Below, piece by piece: positions 1-10,505 of a stretch of DNA of 64,000 nt. Below the pieces are notes generated by a model. It saw nothing but the letters and a program-made list of their open reading frames with translations, was not told the DNA's origin and ran no database searches. Source of the stretch: Macrotis lagotis (lineage: Eukaryota; Chordata; Mammalia; Peramelemorphia; Peramelidae); contig NC_133658.1 of NCBI RefSeq assembly GCF_037893015.1, forward strand, positions 260,130,275 to 260,194,274, in the 5' to 3' direction. The position numbers and the translations under genes were made by a program. Every line of letters starts with the position of its first letter. Positions within the stretch are counted from its first letter, which is position 1.

Positions 1-396
1 ATGCCATCTTTGTAATGATAACATTGATCTCAGAAATTTCCCCATAACATGTACTCTGTGTCTAGTAAATATCCCCATGCTTTATAGCAAAGCTGTCACA
101 ATCCTGTTGTGGACTACAAAGGAATCCTGAGTATACACAAAGGATGTTATGATAACAGAATCCTCCACATTATTGTGCTAATCAACTTTGTTTGAACAGA
201 ATCTTGTCTCTCTTAGTACATAAACCATACCATTTCCCCTTTGTAAGTCTTGCTTTACTCCTTCTTTTAAAGAACCAGTCAGCTTGCTACATCATTGCTC
301 AAGCATATTGCACTATGTCCCTTATAACTCACTTGTCTCGGTGTGAATTCTTCACACTCCCCAAATCCATTCTCCAACTATCACTCCTACTTTCAC
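1..396. other. Unassigned intergenic DNA
   Basis: No coding, RNA or repeat signature was recognised. The 86-residue open frame that covers part of it (192-452) shows no domain, signal peptide or codon pattern of a real gene and runs into a MIR-like tail. Confidence 0.5.
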
Positions 397-482
397 AGGA
401 TGTTTTGAGGATTAAATTAGATAAATTTGTAAGAGATTGGCATACTGTCTAGCTCCTAGTAATCACTTGATAAATACTTTGT
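397..482 (+). mobile_element. MIR-type SINE 3' end
   Basis: The stretch reads like the 3' half of a MIR/CORE SINE: GAGGATTAAATTAGATAAA, then a degenerate 'cacagtgcctagcacatagtaggc' part and a TTGATAAATACTT end. It is old and diverged. The call rests on remembered consensus. Confidence 0.5.
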
Positions 483-657
483 TGCAGGTAGTAGTTTTAT
501 TTTTTTTTAAGAATGCATTTAGGCACAGGGGATACATTAATTGTTGTAAATGCATTGAAACGGGATATAGAATGTCATATATAAGGAACAGTTTGGGTGA
601 ACATAAATCAAGGGAAAGATATATACATATACACACACACACATACATATATATATG

Positions 658-690
<33 letters not shown>

Positions 691-1035
691 AAAGAGAGAG
701 AGATCCAGAACACAGATATATATATATATATACATACACACATATATATATATGAAATGAGACATGGATTGTGCTCAGGCAAAGGACAATTTGAAAGAGC
801 TAGTCAGAGAAAAGAGTTATAAAAACAGTATTCAGAAGTAAAAGGTGGAATCTTGAGGTGTAACATAATGCTGAAAGGTCAAAAAATATGAGAAATGATA
901 AGAAGCAATCATATTTTTCAATTAAAAATTAAAATTTTTCAATTTTCATTTGTAACATTAGAGAAAGCAATTTCAATTGATGGATAAGGTTAAAAGACAG
1001 ATTGCAAGGGGTTGAGATAATAGCAAAAAGAGTAG
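483..1035. repeat. Low-complexity TA/CA block with unassigned flanks
   Basis: From about 620 to 753 the sequence is a compound microsatellite of TA, CA, GTAT and GA units. The open frames through it on both strands encode only tyrosine/isoleucine/histidine/cysteine-rich repeat peptides and are not genes. 766-1035 is AT-rich with nothing recognised. Confidence 0.85.
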
Positions 1036-1040
1036 AGAGA

Positions 1041-1121
1041 TCCAGCCTCAGACATGCAATAATTACCAAGCTGAATGACCTTGGGCAAATCACTTAACCC
1101 CAATGCCCTGCAAAAAACAAA
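1041..1121 (+). mobile_element. tRNA-like SINE, 3' fragment
   Basis: This is the 3' half of the SINE seen many times in the window: TCCAGCCTCAGACA, AATAATTACC, GACCTTGGGCAAATCACTTAACCCC, ending at TGCAAAAAACAAAC. The 5' part with the A-box is missing. Confidence 0.75.
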
Positions 1122-1124
1122 CAG

Positions 1125-1700
1125 AGGGAGAACATAGACCCTCTTTTCTAAGACACTGAAATTCAGGAAAACAATAGAAAAAGAGTTTGAAGGAATGGTA
1201 GGGTTAAGGAAAGGGAATTTTTGTTCATGATTTCTGTTTTTGCTTTAAGGATGAGGAACAGGATATCTTTGTTAGGACACAGGAAAGAAACCAGTAGAAA
1301 TGGATTAGAGAAAAGGGGGCAATTAAGGGGTAAAATTGCCTGAGGAGATGGGAGGGGAATGGAATCACAGCCCCAGATAGAAAAGGTGGTCTTAGTAAAA
1401 AGCGGCTCACCTTCACCAGAGATTGGAGGAAAGAAGGAAAGGATGGGAGAAAATGTCAAGAAGTCTTTAATAATAGAAAAGAAAAAAGCAAGGGAGCTCA
1501 GAGTAAATGGCATCTATTTCCTGAATGAAGTATAATGAGAGGTTCTCTGCTGAGATCAAGGAGAGTGGTAGGTCAGTGCTGTGGGGAAACCTAAGGAAAG
1601 GAGAAAATGTTTGAAATTATTTTTGTCATGTCAGAGAAATCCCAGACAATATCACCCAGGACTAGACTATGCTGCATAAGAAACATGAAGGATTAAGAAC
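1125..1700 (-). mobile_element. L2 LINE, internal ORF2 fragment
   Basis: Read on the minus strand this resembles the L2 ORF2 linker: CTTGATCTCAGCAGAGAACCTC, then TACTTCATTCAGGAAATAGATGCCAT and GAGCTCCC. The minus frame 1513-1163 is a chance open remnant. It is heavily decayed and has no L2 3' end. Confidence 0.5.
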
Positions 1701-1811
1701 TGCTCCATACAAGGATCCCAGTTTTGTATTCTTTACTTTATGAAACATTACTTTAGATTAAGTTCAGAGACAAAGTTGTGATATTTTCCTTTGTGGGGAA
1801 AGAAGAAAGAC

Positions 1812-2018
1812 TAAGCTATTTGCAAATATTATCTCATTTAAGTTTCACAACAACTCTAGGAGGTAGGTGCTATTATCAACCCACTTTAATGTTAAGGCAG
1901 AGTTTAAGTTATTTGCTCAGGGTCACACAGTTAACAAGTTTCTAAGACTGGATTTGAACTCAGGACTTCCTGATTTCAAGTGCAGTGATCTATTTCCTGT
2001 GTTGCTTTAGCTGCCTGT
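1812..2018 (+). mobile_element. MIR-type SINE
   Basis: The order of blocks fits MIR: AAATATTATCTCATTTAAGTT, CACAACAACTCTAGGAGGTAGG, CTATTATCAACCCACTTTAA, then GCTCAGGGTCACACAGTTAACAAG and GGATTTGAACTCAGG. It is a nearly full-length but diverged copy. Confidence 0.75.
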
Positions 2019-2179
2019 TTATCTTTTGGAAACATAATTTGGTGCTGGTTTGAAGAAAATGTTAAGGTAGTTACTTGATTCAGTTAAAAATGTTGCTGCT
2101 TTACTTAAGGTTCAGCAAATAAATGTAGTTCATTGCTCTTCAAGGTTTAGAGTTTAATTCTTTCAAAGTAAGAAGACAT

Positions 2180-2340
2180 TCATTCAAAGAGTTAGAATCT
2201 CAGTTCTGCCAATTACTAACTGTGTAATTGGAAAATTCACTTAAATGCTTTGAATCCAAGTTCCTTCCTCTGTTAAAAGGAGGGGGAGGGTAAAGGAAGG
2301 ATAATGTCTCTTCTGTCTCTAAAATTATATGATCATCTAA
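2180..2340 (+). mobile_element. MIR-type SINE fragment
   Basis: TCAGTTCTGCCAATTACTAACTGTGTAATTGG followed by CACTTAAATGCTTTG and CTTCCTCTGTTAAAAGG matches the MIR/Ther1 middle section in order. The copy is diverged. Confidence 0.55.
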
Positions 2341-2684
2341 GTTACTGATTCTTAGCCACAGAGTTTAATTACCAGTGTCTGCAGAAAGAACAAAACAGAG
2401 CAAAGTTCATTTTTTTAAACCTGAAATGAATTGTCCTATCTTGAGCAATAGTTGCTCAAGAGATATGCATTATGGGAAACTAATGAAATCTAATCTCATT
2501 TTGTAACTGTCAACAAGGATCTGCATTTGATAATAAATTTGGATATTAAACTTCAAAGAAGGAGAGATTGTTGAGATCTGATAGCAGAGGATCAAAAAAT
2601 GAAAATGGACAATAAGGATAAATCTAATTTTCCCCTTTAGGATATAGGGGATTTGAGTACAACCAAGTGAAAGGATAGTCAGAG

Positions 2685-2910
2685 ATGCAGCTAGGTACCA
2701 CAGTGGATAATGCATTGGAATCAGAAAGATCTAACTACAAGCCCTTCCTCATCCTCCCAATATTTGTGTGACCCTAGACAAATCATTTAACCTTTCATCT
2801 GCTTCAATTTCCTCATCTGTAAAATAGGGATAGTAATTGTTAGGAGAATAAAGTGAACTAATATTTGTAAAGTATTTTGCAAACCATAAAGTGCTTTATA
2901 GACAGTTGGT
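2685..2910 (+). mobile_element. tRNA-like/MIR-related SINE
   Basis: It begins GCAGCTAGGTACCACAGTGGATAATGC, passes through GTGTGACCCTAGACAAATCATTTAACC and TTTCCTCATCTGTAAAATAGGG, and ends TTGTAAAGTATTTTGCAAACCATAAAGTGC. The 5' part is the tRNA-like head and the 3' part is MIR-like. Confidence 0.7.
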
Positions 2911-2927
2911 GCTGGTGCTGGTACTGG

Positions 2928-2956
2928 TGATGATGATGATGATGATGATGATGATG
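2928..2956 (+). repeat. (GAT)n microsatellite at a SINE tail
   Basis: GAT units follow directly after the SINE end and a short GGTGCT run. Similar GAT tracts occur at the ends of two other elements in the window (4849 and 52190). Confidence 0.9.
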
Positions 2957-3479
2957 CAATGTCATCTAAGACAGAACCACGTATATGAGTACCAGAAGAT
3001 GAAAGGACAATGAAAGTCTAAAATAGAAAGAAGCTTGATAATTTTGGAATGAGAGTTTCCTAATTGTGGAAATAGTAGTATCAGAGGACACAGATGTGGA
3101 GGGAGATATTGGAGAGAAAGAATTGAAGTGAATGGTCATGTGAGAACAGGCACCTCACTTTGGGAGACCTTATTCATAAGCAACTAAAGATTCAGAATTC
3201 CTGAAAATTGAAGAATAAGCTTGTTATCTGGGCAGAGAATCTGTAGATGAAAACAATTACATTGAGAATGGGGGGGGGCGGTGAGTACAATTTTCCAGCA
3301 TTTGTAGTCTCAATCTGGCCTGCTTTACTAAAGAGGTGGATAATCAATTATAGTAAATCTCTCTGATGTAATCAGCACAGGAAATTTCTAGGATGGGAGA
3401 GATCTTTGAATAGGAAAGGAAAATCCCCTTCTTCAAAGAAGGTTCCAACTTACTTATGACTTAATGGATAAGTCTTTAG
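2957..3479. other. Unassigned intergenic DNA
   Basis: No open frame of note, no RNA gene and no repeat family was recognised. There is a short G-run near 3270. Confidence 0.5.
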
Positions 3480-3640
3480 GAACTTATCTCTGAAACACAG
3501 TGGATAAGTGATTTGCCCAGGTTTACATGATAAATAAGGGTCAGAGGTGGAATGATAATAATAAATAACACTGGCTTCCACTAATATGGTATTCTAAGTT
3601 TTCAAAATACTTTAATATATTATCTCATATTCTCCTAATA
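3480..3640 (+). mobile_element. Two MIR fragments
   Basis: GTGATTTGCCCAGGTTTACATGATAAATAAGGGTCAGAGG resembles a MIR 3' half. AATAATAAATAACACTGGC ... AATATATTATCTCATATTCTC resembles a MIR 5' half. Both are short and old. Confidence 0.45.
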
Positions 3641-4300
3641 TAGACTTTAGAATATAGAATATTCTGAATATAAAATATAAAGTTCTGCCTATTCCACATG
3701 AAACTTTAAAGATGGACTCTCAGAGAATAGTATTTAATTGCATCTTCAAATGTAAGTTGGTAGTAAAAGTAGATTTGACACCTAACTGGAAACTAAGTTA
3801 GAAAATCATCCCAAATGCAACTAACACTTGCTTTCTCCTTCGACTCCTTTGCTCCTCTTATTTAGCTTGGCCCAAGTTTTTCTAGACTCTGTCTAGGATT
3901 TAAGAAGGTAAAATATTCTTTTCTATTTCTTAAGTCTATCACAAATTCTTCTTGTACTTTGGCTCCACTCTGAATTTAAGCTGCAAGGAAATCTCCAAGT
4001 ATAACCCATATTTCATGTCACCATTAAGATTGTTAATTCCACTTCTAGTTTGATGTGAACCAAAAGGAAAACTCATTCAAATTATGGTTCAAATGTGTTG
4101 ACTTTAAGAAACTGAGAGATAATAGAATATAGTATGAAGACCCTCAAAGGTCAAATGTAAACAAAAGGATATCAGCTTTCTATAAACCTAGCAATCTTAC
4201 TACTGCACCTCAGGGAACTACTGTGATGCAGATGACAATTCCTGATGTTTCAGTGACTTTCAAATTTTCTTTTTTCTGGCAAACATCCATTTCAGGTAAT
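3641..4300. other. Unassigned intergenic DNA
   Basis: AT-rich sequence with no recognised repeat, RNA gene or coding potential. Confidence 0.5.
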
Positions 4301-4304
4301 TCAG

Positions 4305-4540
4305 TAATTAAGGACAATTCTAAAAAATTCATGATGGAAAATGCCATCCACAGGAAAAAACTGTGGAGTGTGAATACAGACTAAAGCTTACTATTGTCAC
4401 TTTTTAAAACTTGTTTTGTTTTGTTTTTCTTTCTCAAGGATTTTTTCCCCTTTAGTTCTGGTTCTTCTTTCATAGCATTACTAATATGGAAATATATTCA
4501 ACATTATTATATATGTATAACCCATATCAGATTGGTTATT
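4305..4540 (+). mobile_element. L1 3' UTR fragment (family B)
   Basis: It shares with 6512-7045 and 29443-29905 the run AAGGACAATTCTAAAAAATTC, ATGATGGAAAATGCCATCCACA, a T-rich block, then CTAATATGGAAATAT and TGTATAACCCATATCAGATT. I call this 3'-UTR type 'family B' here. No ORF2 sequence remains. Confidence 0.7.
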
Positions 4541-4619
4541 ACTACTGATTTGACCAGACTCCTTTGCCCTGTTCCCATTGATTTCTGGATAGTCAATAAA
4601 AATCATATGTTCTAGTAGC

Positions 4620-4855
4620 CTGTAAGTTAGGTATCAGACATGTACTAATGGTGTGACCTTGGGCAAGTCCCTTAAGTCTACCTTGCATCCAGAGACATCT
4701 CTAGTCATCCTGATTCCTCTCTGGCCACTGGACCCAGATGACTCTGAGGAGAAAGTGAGGCTAATGACTTTGTACAACCACCCCCTCACTCAAATCCAAT
4801 CCATATGCTTGTCATGGCATTACCTCCCTGATGTCTTCTTTAAGAATGAAGGATA

Positions 4856-4893
<38 letters not shown>
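4620..4893 (+). mobile_element. RTE-type SINE with GAT tail
   Basis: GTGTGACCTTGGGCAAGTCCCTTAA is the tRNA-like body. It is followed by CCACTGGACCCAGATGACTCTGAGGAG, CTCACTCAAATCCAATCCATATGC, TTGTCATGGCATTACCTCCC and AAGAATGAAGGA, then a GAT tract (4849-4893). The second part is the 3' end shared with RTE LINEs in marsupials (from memory). RTE-type elements commonly end in short tandem repeats rather than poly(A). The 67-residue open frame here is not a gene. Confidence 0.75.
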
Positions 4894-4894
<1 letters not shown>

Positions 4895-5404
4895 TTAGGT
4901 ATCGCTGTATTTTCATACAGTACTAATAATAAATCCCTTATAAGCAAAGCCTTCTGTGAGGTACTTCAGGCAATTAGACTTATTAAGCAAAATCCAATGT
5001 TTAAATTTCATACCCTAAATTACACACACTAATTACCTTTAAATATTCTTATCCCAGAGAATGAGATAGACATTGTTTTCCCCCAAGTAGTTTATGAAAG
5101 CCCACACATAGGATAGAATAGGAATGAGAACATTTGAGTTTAAAGGTCAGAATCAGGAATCTGAATGAAATCAGTGGTCAAAGTCACAGGTGAAAAATAT
5201 GAAGTATACATCATATGAAAAAGCATAAGAAAATATGGGCCTAGGAAGGAGTGGCTTAAATAAAACCATACTCCTGACAGAACACACTTTGTTTCCCCCA
5301 AAGGAAAATTTCCACCAAAAAAAGTTTCCCCCAAAAGGAAAAATAATCAAGCAAACTAAATTGAAAAGTTTCTTGTTAACAGTGTTATTTGTAGTCTGTG
5401 AGAG
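4894..5404. other. Unassigned intergenic DNA
   Basis: No family recognised. Near 5290-5340 the short motif TTTCCCCCAAAAGGAAAA is imperfectly repeated three times. Confidence 0.5.
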
Positions 5405-5650
5405 CTAAGTAGTGAAGAGGAGAGTACACTAACTCAGTAGGACCTGACTTCAACTGTGTTCAAAATGACTAAGTTCAAATATGACCTCAGGCACTTGGTA
5501 CTTGTGCTCTGACTACTAGGCCCAGTAGGTTCTAGAAGAGAAAGTAACTTTGCACAGCATCCACTCACTCAAATCCAATTCACTTGTTTGTCATGGCATC
5601 CCCTCCCTGATATATCATGGTCATCATCAAGAATAAAGGACAAAAACCAA
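5405..5650 (+). mobile_element. RTE-type SINE, diverged
   Basis: GTTCAAATATGACCTCAGGCACTTGG is followed by CTCACTCAAATCCAATTCACTTG, TTGTCATGGCATCCCCTCCC and AAGAATAAAGGACAAA. The last blocks are the RTE-shared 3' end also seen at 4620-4893. Confidence 0.65.
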
Positions 5651-5654
5651 AAAT

Positions 5655-5930
5655 GTATGGATTACTCATTGTCATGGGGAAGGGGAAGGAAAGGGGGAGA
5701 AGTAGAAGAATATGAAACTTAAAATCTTACAAAAAGACGAATGTTTGGGGCAACCAGGAGGTGCAGTGTATAGATCCTGGAGTCAGGAGGACTTGATTTC
5801 AAATATAGTCTCAGACATTTATTAATTCCCTAGCTATGTGATCTTGGGTAAGTCATTTAATCCTATTACCTTGCAAAAAAAGATGAATATTAAAAACTAT
5901 CTTTGCATGTGTTACTCAGGAGGTTTTGGT
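5655..5930 (+). mobile_element. L1 3' end (family B) split by a SINE
   Basis: TCATGGGGAAGGGGAAGGAAAGGGGG, then ACAAAAAGACGAATGTT, the SINE, and AAAAACTATCTTTGCATGTG. Without the SINE the order equals the family B end at 29820-29905 (TGAATGTTGAAAACTATCTACATG). This shows a SINE landed in an older L1 tail. Confidence 0.7.
5747..5876 (+). mobile_element. tRNA-like SINE with target duplication
   Basis: GGGGCAACCAGGAGGTGCAGTG to TTGC plus A-run. It is flanked by AAAAAGACGAATGTT (5731-5745) and AAAAAGATGAATATT (5877-5891), a 15-base target duplication with two changes. This is the mark of LINE-driven insertion. Confidence 0.85.
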
Positions 5931-5934
5931 CTCA

Positions 5935-6510
5935 TATAAAATCTGTCCTGTCAGTTACACCAGTTGTAGGAGAGGAGCTCTGGAGGACAGGAGCTTCTCC
6001 TGTCTGCAGGTTCTTTAATTCAGAGAGACCAAAAGCACGCTGACTTGGAGGCATGGAGAGAAGATTTATATCATTTTGTTATTTAGACGATTGGTCTCAT
6101 GGCAGCTAAAGGGCAAGTTCATACAGAAATCAATCTGTATAACCTGAGTTCAGTTATCAGTTCCCCAAATTCCTAGCGTACTTCTTTCCTCACATCTCAA
6201 TGATTGTGCTTTTCACTAGTCACAACTCCACTTGTCCACTTGTCCATTCATAACAAGTCCTCACTAACTACATACAGTATGATATATATCCAGGGAAATC
6301 AAATAAAACTGGTTATAAACCAAATTTGAGGTTACATAGGGATCATAAGTATAAACAATGGTGTATAACTGGTTAAATTAGAATTCCATATAAGACCTTT
6401 ATATCCACTGTGACTAAGTGAAATTCAGATTTATATCTGGACCAAATGGCTTGTATTACATCATATAATTGGAAAAGTAAAATAAAAAACATTCAGAAGG
6501 GGGGAAAAAA
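5935..6510. other. Unassigned; possible LTR remnant
   Basis: GAGCTCTGGAGGACAGGAGC and neighbouring sequence has the mixed composition of a retroviral LTR, but I found no paired TG...CA ends or target duplication. It could equally be unique DNA. Confidence 0.3.
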
Positions 6511-6511
6511 G

Positions 6512-7045
6512 AAATCATGAGCAGACAGGTTTCAGAAAAACCTGGAAAGACTTAGACAAACTGATACTTAGTGAAGTAAACAGAACCAGAAGAACATTTT
6601 ACATATTGAAAACAATATTGTGTGATTATCAACTAGGATAGATACTGTATGTAATCAAAGACAATTTAAAAAGACTTGTGATAGAAAATGCCATACCCAG
6701 CCAAAGAAAGAACTATATCATTCACATTCAAAGAAAGAACTGAATCTAAATGCAGATGGAAGTATACCATTTTCACTTTTTTAAAAAATCCATTTATTTG
6801 TTCTATTTGCTTTTTGTTTTTTCTTTATATTTTTCCCCCTTTTTGGTGTCAATTCTTCCTTCACAGCACGACTAATATGGAAATATGACTAACATGATGG
6901 CACATAAATAATCTATATCAGATTATTTGCTGTCTGGGGAGGGGGAAGGGACAGAGGGGAAAAATTGGAACTCAGAATTATTGATAATGTTCTTGTAAAT
7001 TTAATGCATTTGAACATTAAGTAGATTAATAAAGCAAAAAGAAAG
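6512..7045 (+). mobile_element. L1 3' UTR (family B)
   Basis: ATCATGAGCAGACAGGTTTCAG (end of ORF2) leads into AACAGAACCAGAAGAACATTTTACA, GTGTGATTATCAAC, ATAGAAAATGCCATACCC, a T-rich block, CTAATATGGAAATATGACTAACATGATGG, a GGGGAGGGGGAAGGG run and a terminal AATAAAGCAAAAAG. It is strongly 5'-truncated and lies just upstream of an RTE fragment. Confidence 0.75.
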
Positions 7046-8765
7046 TGTGATTAGAGCTCCAGCACTAGAGGAACCCAGCCTTTTTTCCTCCCTGTTGAAC
7101 CTCATGGCCATAGGACTCTCGGCTCAGTAAGAAGGCAGATGAAATTCAGTTTTATGCACATAGTAACAATCCAAAGTGCTTTTATGATGCTCTGAAGGTT
7201 ATTTATTGACCAAAGAAAAACATATGACACATCTGAACTACTCAGTGTTGGTGGAGTCACATTGATTAATTTTAAGGACATGATTCTAGAAAGATGGACT
7301 GGATACTTCCATAGTGTTCTTAACAGACCATCAGTTCCAACTGAAGAAGGGCTTTTGAATGCCATTAGGCTCCTTTCATGTGGTAAAGCACATGGTGTTA
7401 ATTCTATTCCAGCTCAGATTTACAAGGTGGGGGATCCATTGCTAATCTAAAAACTGACTGAAATTTTCCAGGTTATCCTCCAAGAATTCAAGGATGCCTC
7501 CATTGCCCATCTCTATAATGGTAAAGGAAATAGATTGTTCTGTGACAATCACAGGAGTGTTTCTCCTTAGTCATTTTTGGTAAGATTCTTGCCAAAGTTC
7601 TTCATCTGGGATATGGTCCTTCCCTGAGAGCCAGGTGGTTTCAGAAAGGGACAAGGAACAGTGAATATGGTATTTTCTACCCAACAACTCCAGGAAAAAT
7701 TCCAGGAACAGAACTGAGGTCTGTAGACTATGTTTATAGATATAACCAATGCCTTTAATAATGTCAGTTATGAGGGTTATGAGGAAAATTATGTCAAAAT
7801 TCGGTTGCCCAGAGATGTTTATCAGTATTGTACTTCACTTTCATGACAGTATACTTACCCAGATTCTGAATAGAGTATGGTACAACACTCTTGTGATTTC
7901 TCAGCTACCAGTGAAGTGAATCAAGAATATGTCCTTGCTCCCATACCTTTTAGCAATATTTTTTCAGCCATATTATCAACCTCCTTTACTGAGAAAGAAT
8001 ACAGCATCAAGGTCAGCTAACACAATGAAAGTAAATTCTTCAACTTGAAAAGGCTACAAGCCAAGGCCAAAGTGGAGGGAGTATTGGGGCATAATCTTCT
8101 GTTGGCATGCTGGTGCACTTAAAGCAGTGTCTGAGACTGAGATGTGACAAAGTATGGATCGATTCTCTGCTACTTATGCTAATTTTGACCTAACAATTAA
8201 CTCCAAAAAAACACAGGCTCTCCATCAACCAGCACTACACCTTCCATATTACACTAAATGGAGATTACAACAAATGGAGAAGTTTGGAACATTGTGGAAA
8301 AGTTCACTTATCTTGGCAGTGTCCTTTCCAGGGAGGTATACATTAAGAATGAGGTTGACACACAAATTGCCAGAGCTAGATCAATATTTGGTAGGATCTG
8401 AAAGAAAGTGTGGAAGAGAAGAGGTATTAGACTGACTTCCAAACTGAATATCTACAGAGGTGTTGTGCTGACCTCATTGCTATATGACTGTGAAACCTAG
8501 ACATTCTACCAGTGCCATGCCAGGAAACTGAATTGCTTCCATTTAAATTGTCTTAGGAAGATTCTGAAGATCACCTGGCAGAAGATACCAGACATTAAGG
8601 TCCTTTCTTGAGCTAAACTGTCAAGCATTCAAAAATCACTACAGAGAAGGCAACTATGACCACCTTGACACATTGTTAGAATGTCAAATATACTGTTGCC
8701 AAAAAGAGTGTTTTACAGAGAACTCACACAAGGCAAGCACTCTCTAGAGGGTCACAGGAAGCAAT
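7046..8765 (+). mobile_element. RTE-type non-LTR retrotransposon, partial
   Basis: Translation in shifting frames gives a reverse-transcriptase polyprotein remnant whose blocks include GYFHSVLNRPS, HGVNSIPAQIYK, FIDITNAFNNV, KFTYLGSVLS, TSLLYDCET and KITWQKIPDIKVLS. This order (RT followed by the WQ(D/K)xIPxxxVL block) fits RTE-type LINEs known from marsupials. 7046-7120 is less certain. The element lacks its 5' end and is cut at 8765 by an L1. Confidence 0.7.
7126..8760 (+). pseudogene. RTE reverse-transcriptase ORF, dead
   Basis: The reading frame encodes an RT-like protein but has many stops and frame changes: an open piece at about 7120-7450, then stops, then further blocks to RELTQGKHSLEGH. 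The usual RT catalytic FxDD box is not recognisable. It carried out target-primed reverse transcription when alive and cannot do so now. RTE clade is inferred; a related L2-like clade is possible. Confidence 0.65.
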
Positions 8766-10045
8766 ACTGGATTTAGACATTAAAAAACAATGTTATAAGC
8801 AAGCTAGAAGATCAAGGACTAGTTTACCTTTCAGATCTATAGAAAGGGAAGCAGTTTATGAACAAGGAAGAAATGGAGAACATTGTTAAAAACAAACTAG
8901 ATAATTTTGATTACATTAAGTTAAAAAGTTTTTACATAGACAAAACCACTGTAACTACAATCAAAAGAAATGTAGTAAATTAGGAAACAATTTTTACAAC
9001 TAGTATTTCTAACAAAGTATTCATTTCTAAAATATACAAAGAATCGGGTCAAATTTTTTTTTAAAAAAAGCCATTCCCCAATTGACAAATGGTCAAAGGA
9101 TATGCAAAGGCAATTTACAGATGAGGAGATTAAAGCAATCCATAGTCATATGAAAAATTGCTCTAAATCATTACTTATTAGAGAAATTCAAATTAAAACT
9201 TCTCTGAGATACCACCTCACATCTCTCAGACTGGCCAATGTGACCAAAAAGGACAATGATCATTGCTGGAAGGGTTGTGAGAAATCTGGGACACTAATAC
9301 ATTTTTGGTGGAGCTGTGAACTTATCCAACTCAAAGGGCAACAAAAATGTGCATACCCTTTGATCCAGCAATACCATTACTGGGTCTACAGCCTGAAGAG
9401 ATGATGAAAAGGGGTAAAGACATCACTTGTACAAAAATATTCATAGCAGCCCTATTTGTGGTGTCAAAGAATTGGAAATTAAGTAAATGTCCTTCAATTA
9501 GGGAATGGCTTAGTGAGCTGTGGTATATGTATGTCATGGAACACTACTGTTCTATTAGAAACCAGGAGGGATGGGAATTCAGGGAAGCCTGGATGGATTT
9601 GCATGAACTGATGCTGAGTGAGATGAGCAGAACCAGAAAAACACTGTTTACCCTAACAGCAATATGGGAGTGATGATCAACCTTGAAGGACTCACTCATT
9701 CCATCAGTGCAACAATTGGGAGCAATTTTGGGCAGTCTGCAAAGGAGAGTGCCATCTGTATCCAGATAAGGAGCTGTGGAGTTTGAACAAAGTTCAAGGA
9801 CTATTCCCTTTAATTTAGAAAAAAACAGATATTTTATTGACTGATCTTGTTACCTCTTAGAATTCTTGTCTCTTCTCTAAGGATATGATTTCTCTCTCAT
9901 CACCCAATTTGGATCAAGGTACAACATGGAAACAAAGTAAAGACTGACAGATTGCTTTCCGTGAGGGCATGGGGGAAGGGAAGTAAGATTGGGAGGAAAA
10001 TTGTAAAACTCAAATAATATCTTTAATAAAAATTAATTTAAAAAA
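8766..10045 (+). mobile_element. L1 3' part (family A), 5'-truncated
   Basis: The copy starts in late ORF2 (AACAAGGAAGAAATGGAGAAC ... CTAGATAATTTTGATTACATT) and runs through the 3' UTR, which contains GGATATGATTTCTCTCTCATCAC and GGGGGAAGGGAAGTAAGATTGGGAGG, to a short A-rich tail. I call this 3'-UTR type 'family A'. It is inserted against the RTE to its left and abuts another family A end on its right. Confidence 0.85.
9090..9673 (+). pseudogene. L1 ORF2p C-terminus, broken
   Basis: Two overlapping frames together hold the L1 ORF2 C-terminal region: MQRQFTDEEIKAIHSHMKNC, SLLIREIQIKTSLRYHLTSL, CWKGCEKSGTLIHFWWSCELIQ in one frame, and PFDPAIPLLGL, CTKIFIAALFVVSKNWK, MYVMEHYCSIRNQE in another. 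The second follows the usual L1 cysteine-rich region. A frameshift near 9330-9350 and loss of a segment after ELIQ break the protein. Confidence 0.9.
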
Positions 10046-10046
10046 A

Positions 10047-10505
10047 GAAACCAGGAGGGATGGGATTCAGGGAAGCATGGAAGGATTTGCATGAACTGAT
10101 GCTGAGCGAGGTGAGCAGAACCAGAAGAACATTGTACACCCTAACAGCAACATGGGGGTGATGACCAACCTTAATGGACTAATTCCATCAGTGCAGCAAT
10201 CAGGCACAAATTGGGGGTATCTGCAGAGAACACCATCTGTATCCAGAGAAAGAATTGTGGAATTTGAACAAAAACCAAAAACAATAGTCTTTGTGTGTCA
10301 ACCTTTAATTTAAAAAAAAATTATCTTGTTATATAATTTTGCTATCTCTTATACTTTATTTTTTTTCCTTAAGGATATGATTTCTCTCTCATCACATTCA
10401 ACTTAGATCATTGTATACCATGTAAATGACTAACAGACTGTCTTCTGGGGGGGAGTGAGAGTAAGGAGAAAATTGAAAAATTCAAAATAAATAAATTTTT
10501 TAAAA
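10047..10505 (+). mobile_element. Second L1 3' end (family A)
   Basis: It starts at GAAACCAGGAGGGATGGG, the same point as 9558 in the copy before it, and repeats the end of ORF2 and the 3' UTR (AAGGATATGATTTCTCTCTC) to an A-rich tail. The two copies differ at many sites, so this is not a recent duplication. Confidence 0.85.
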
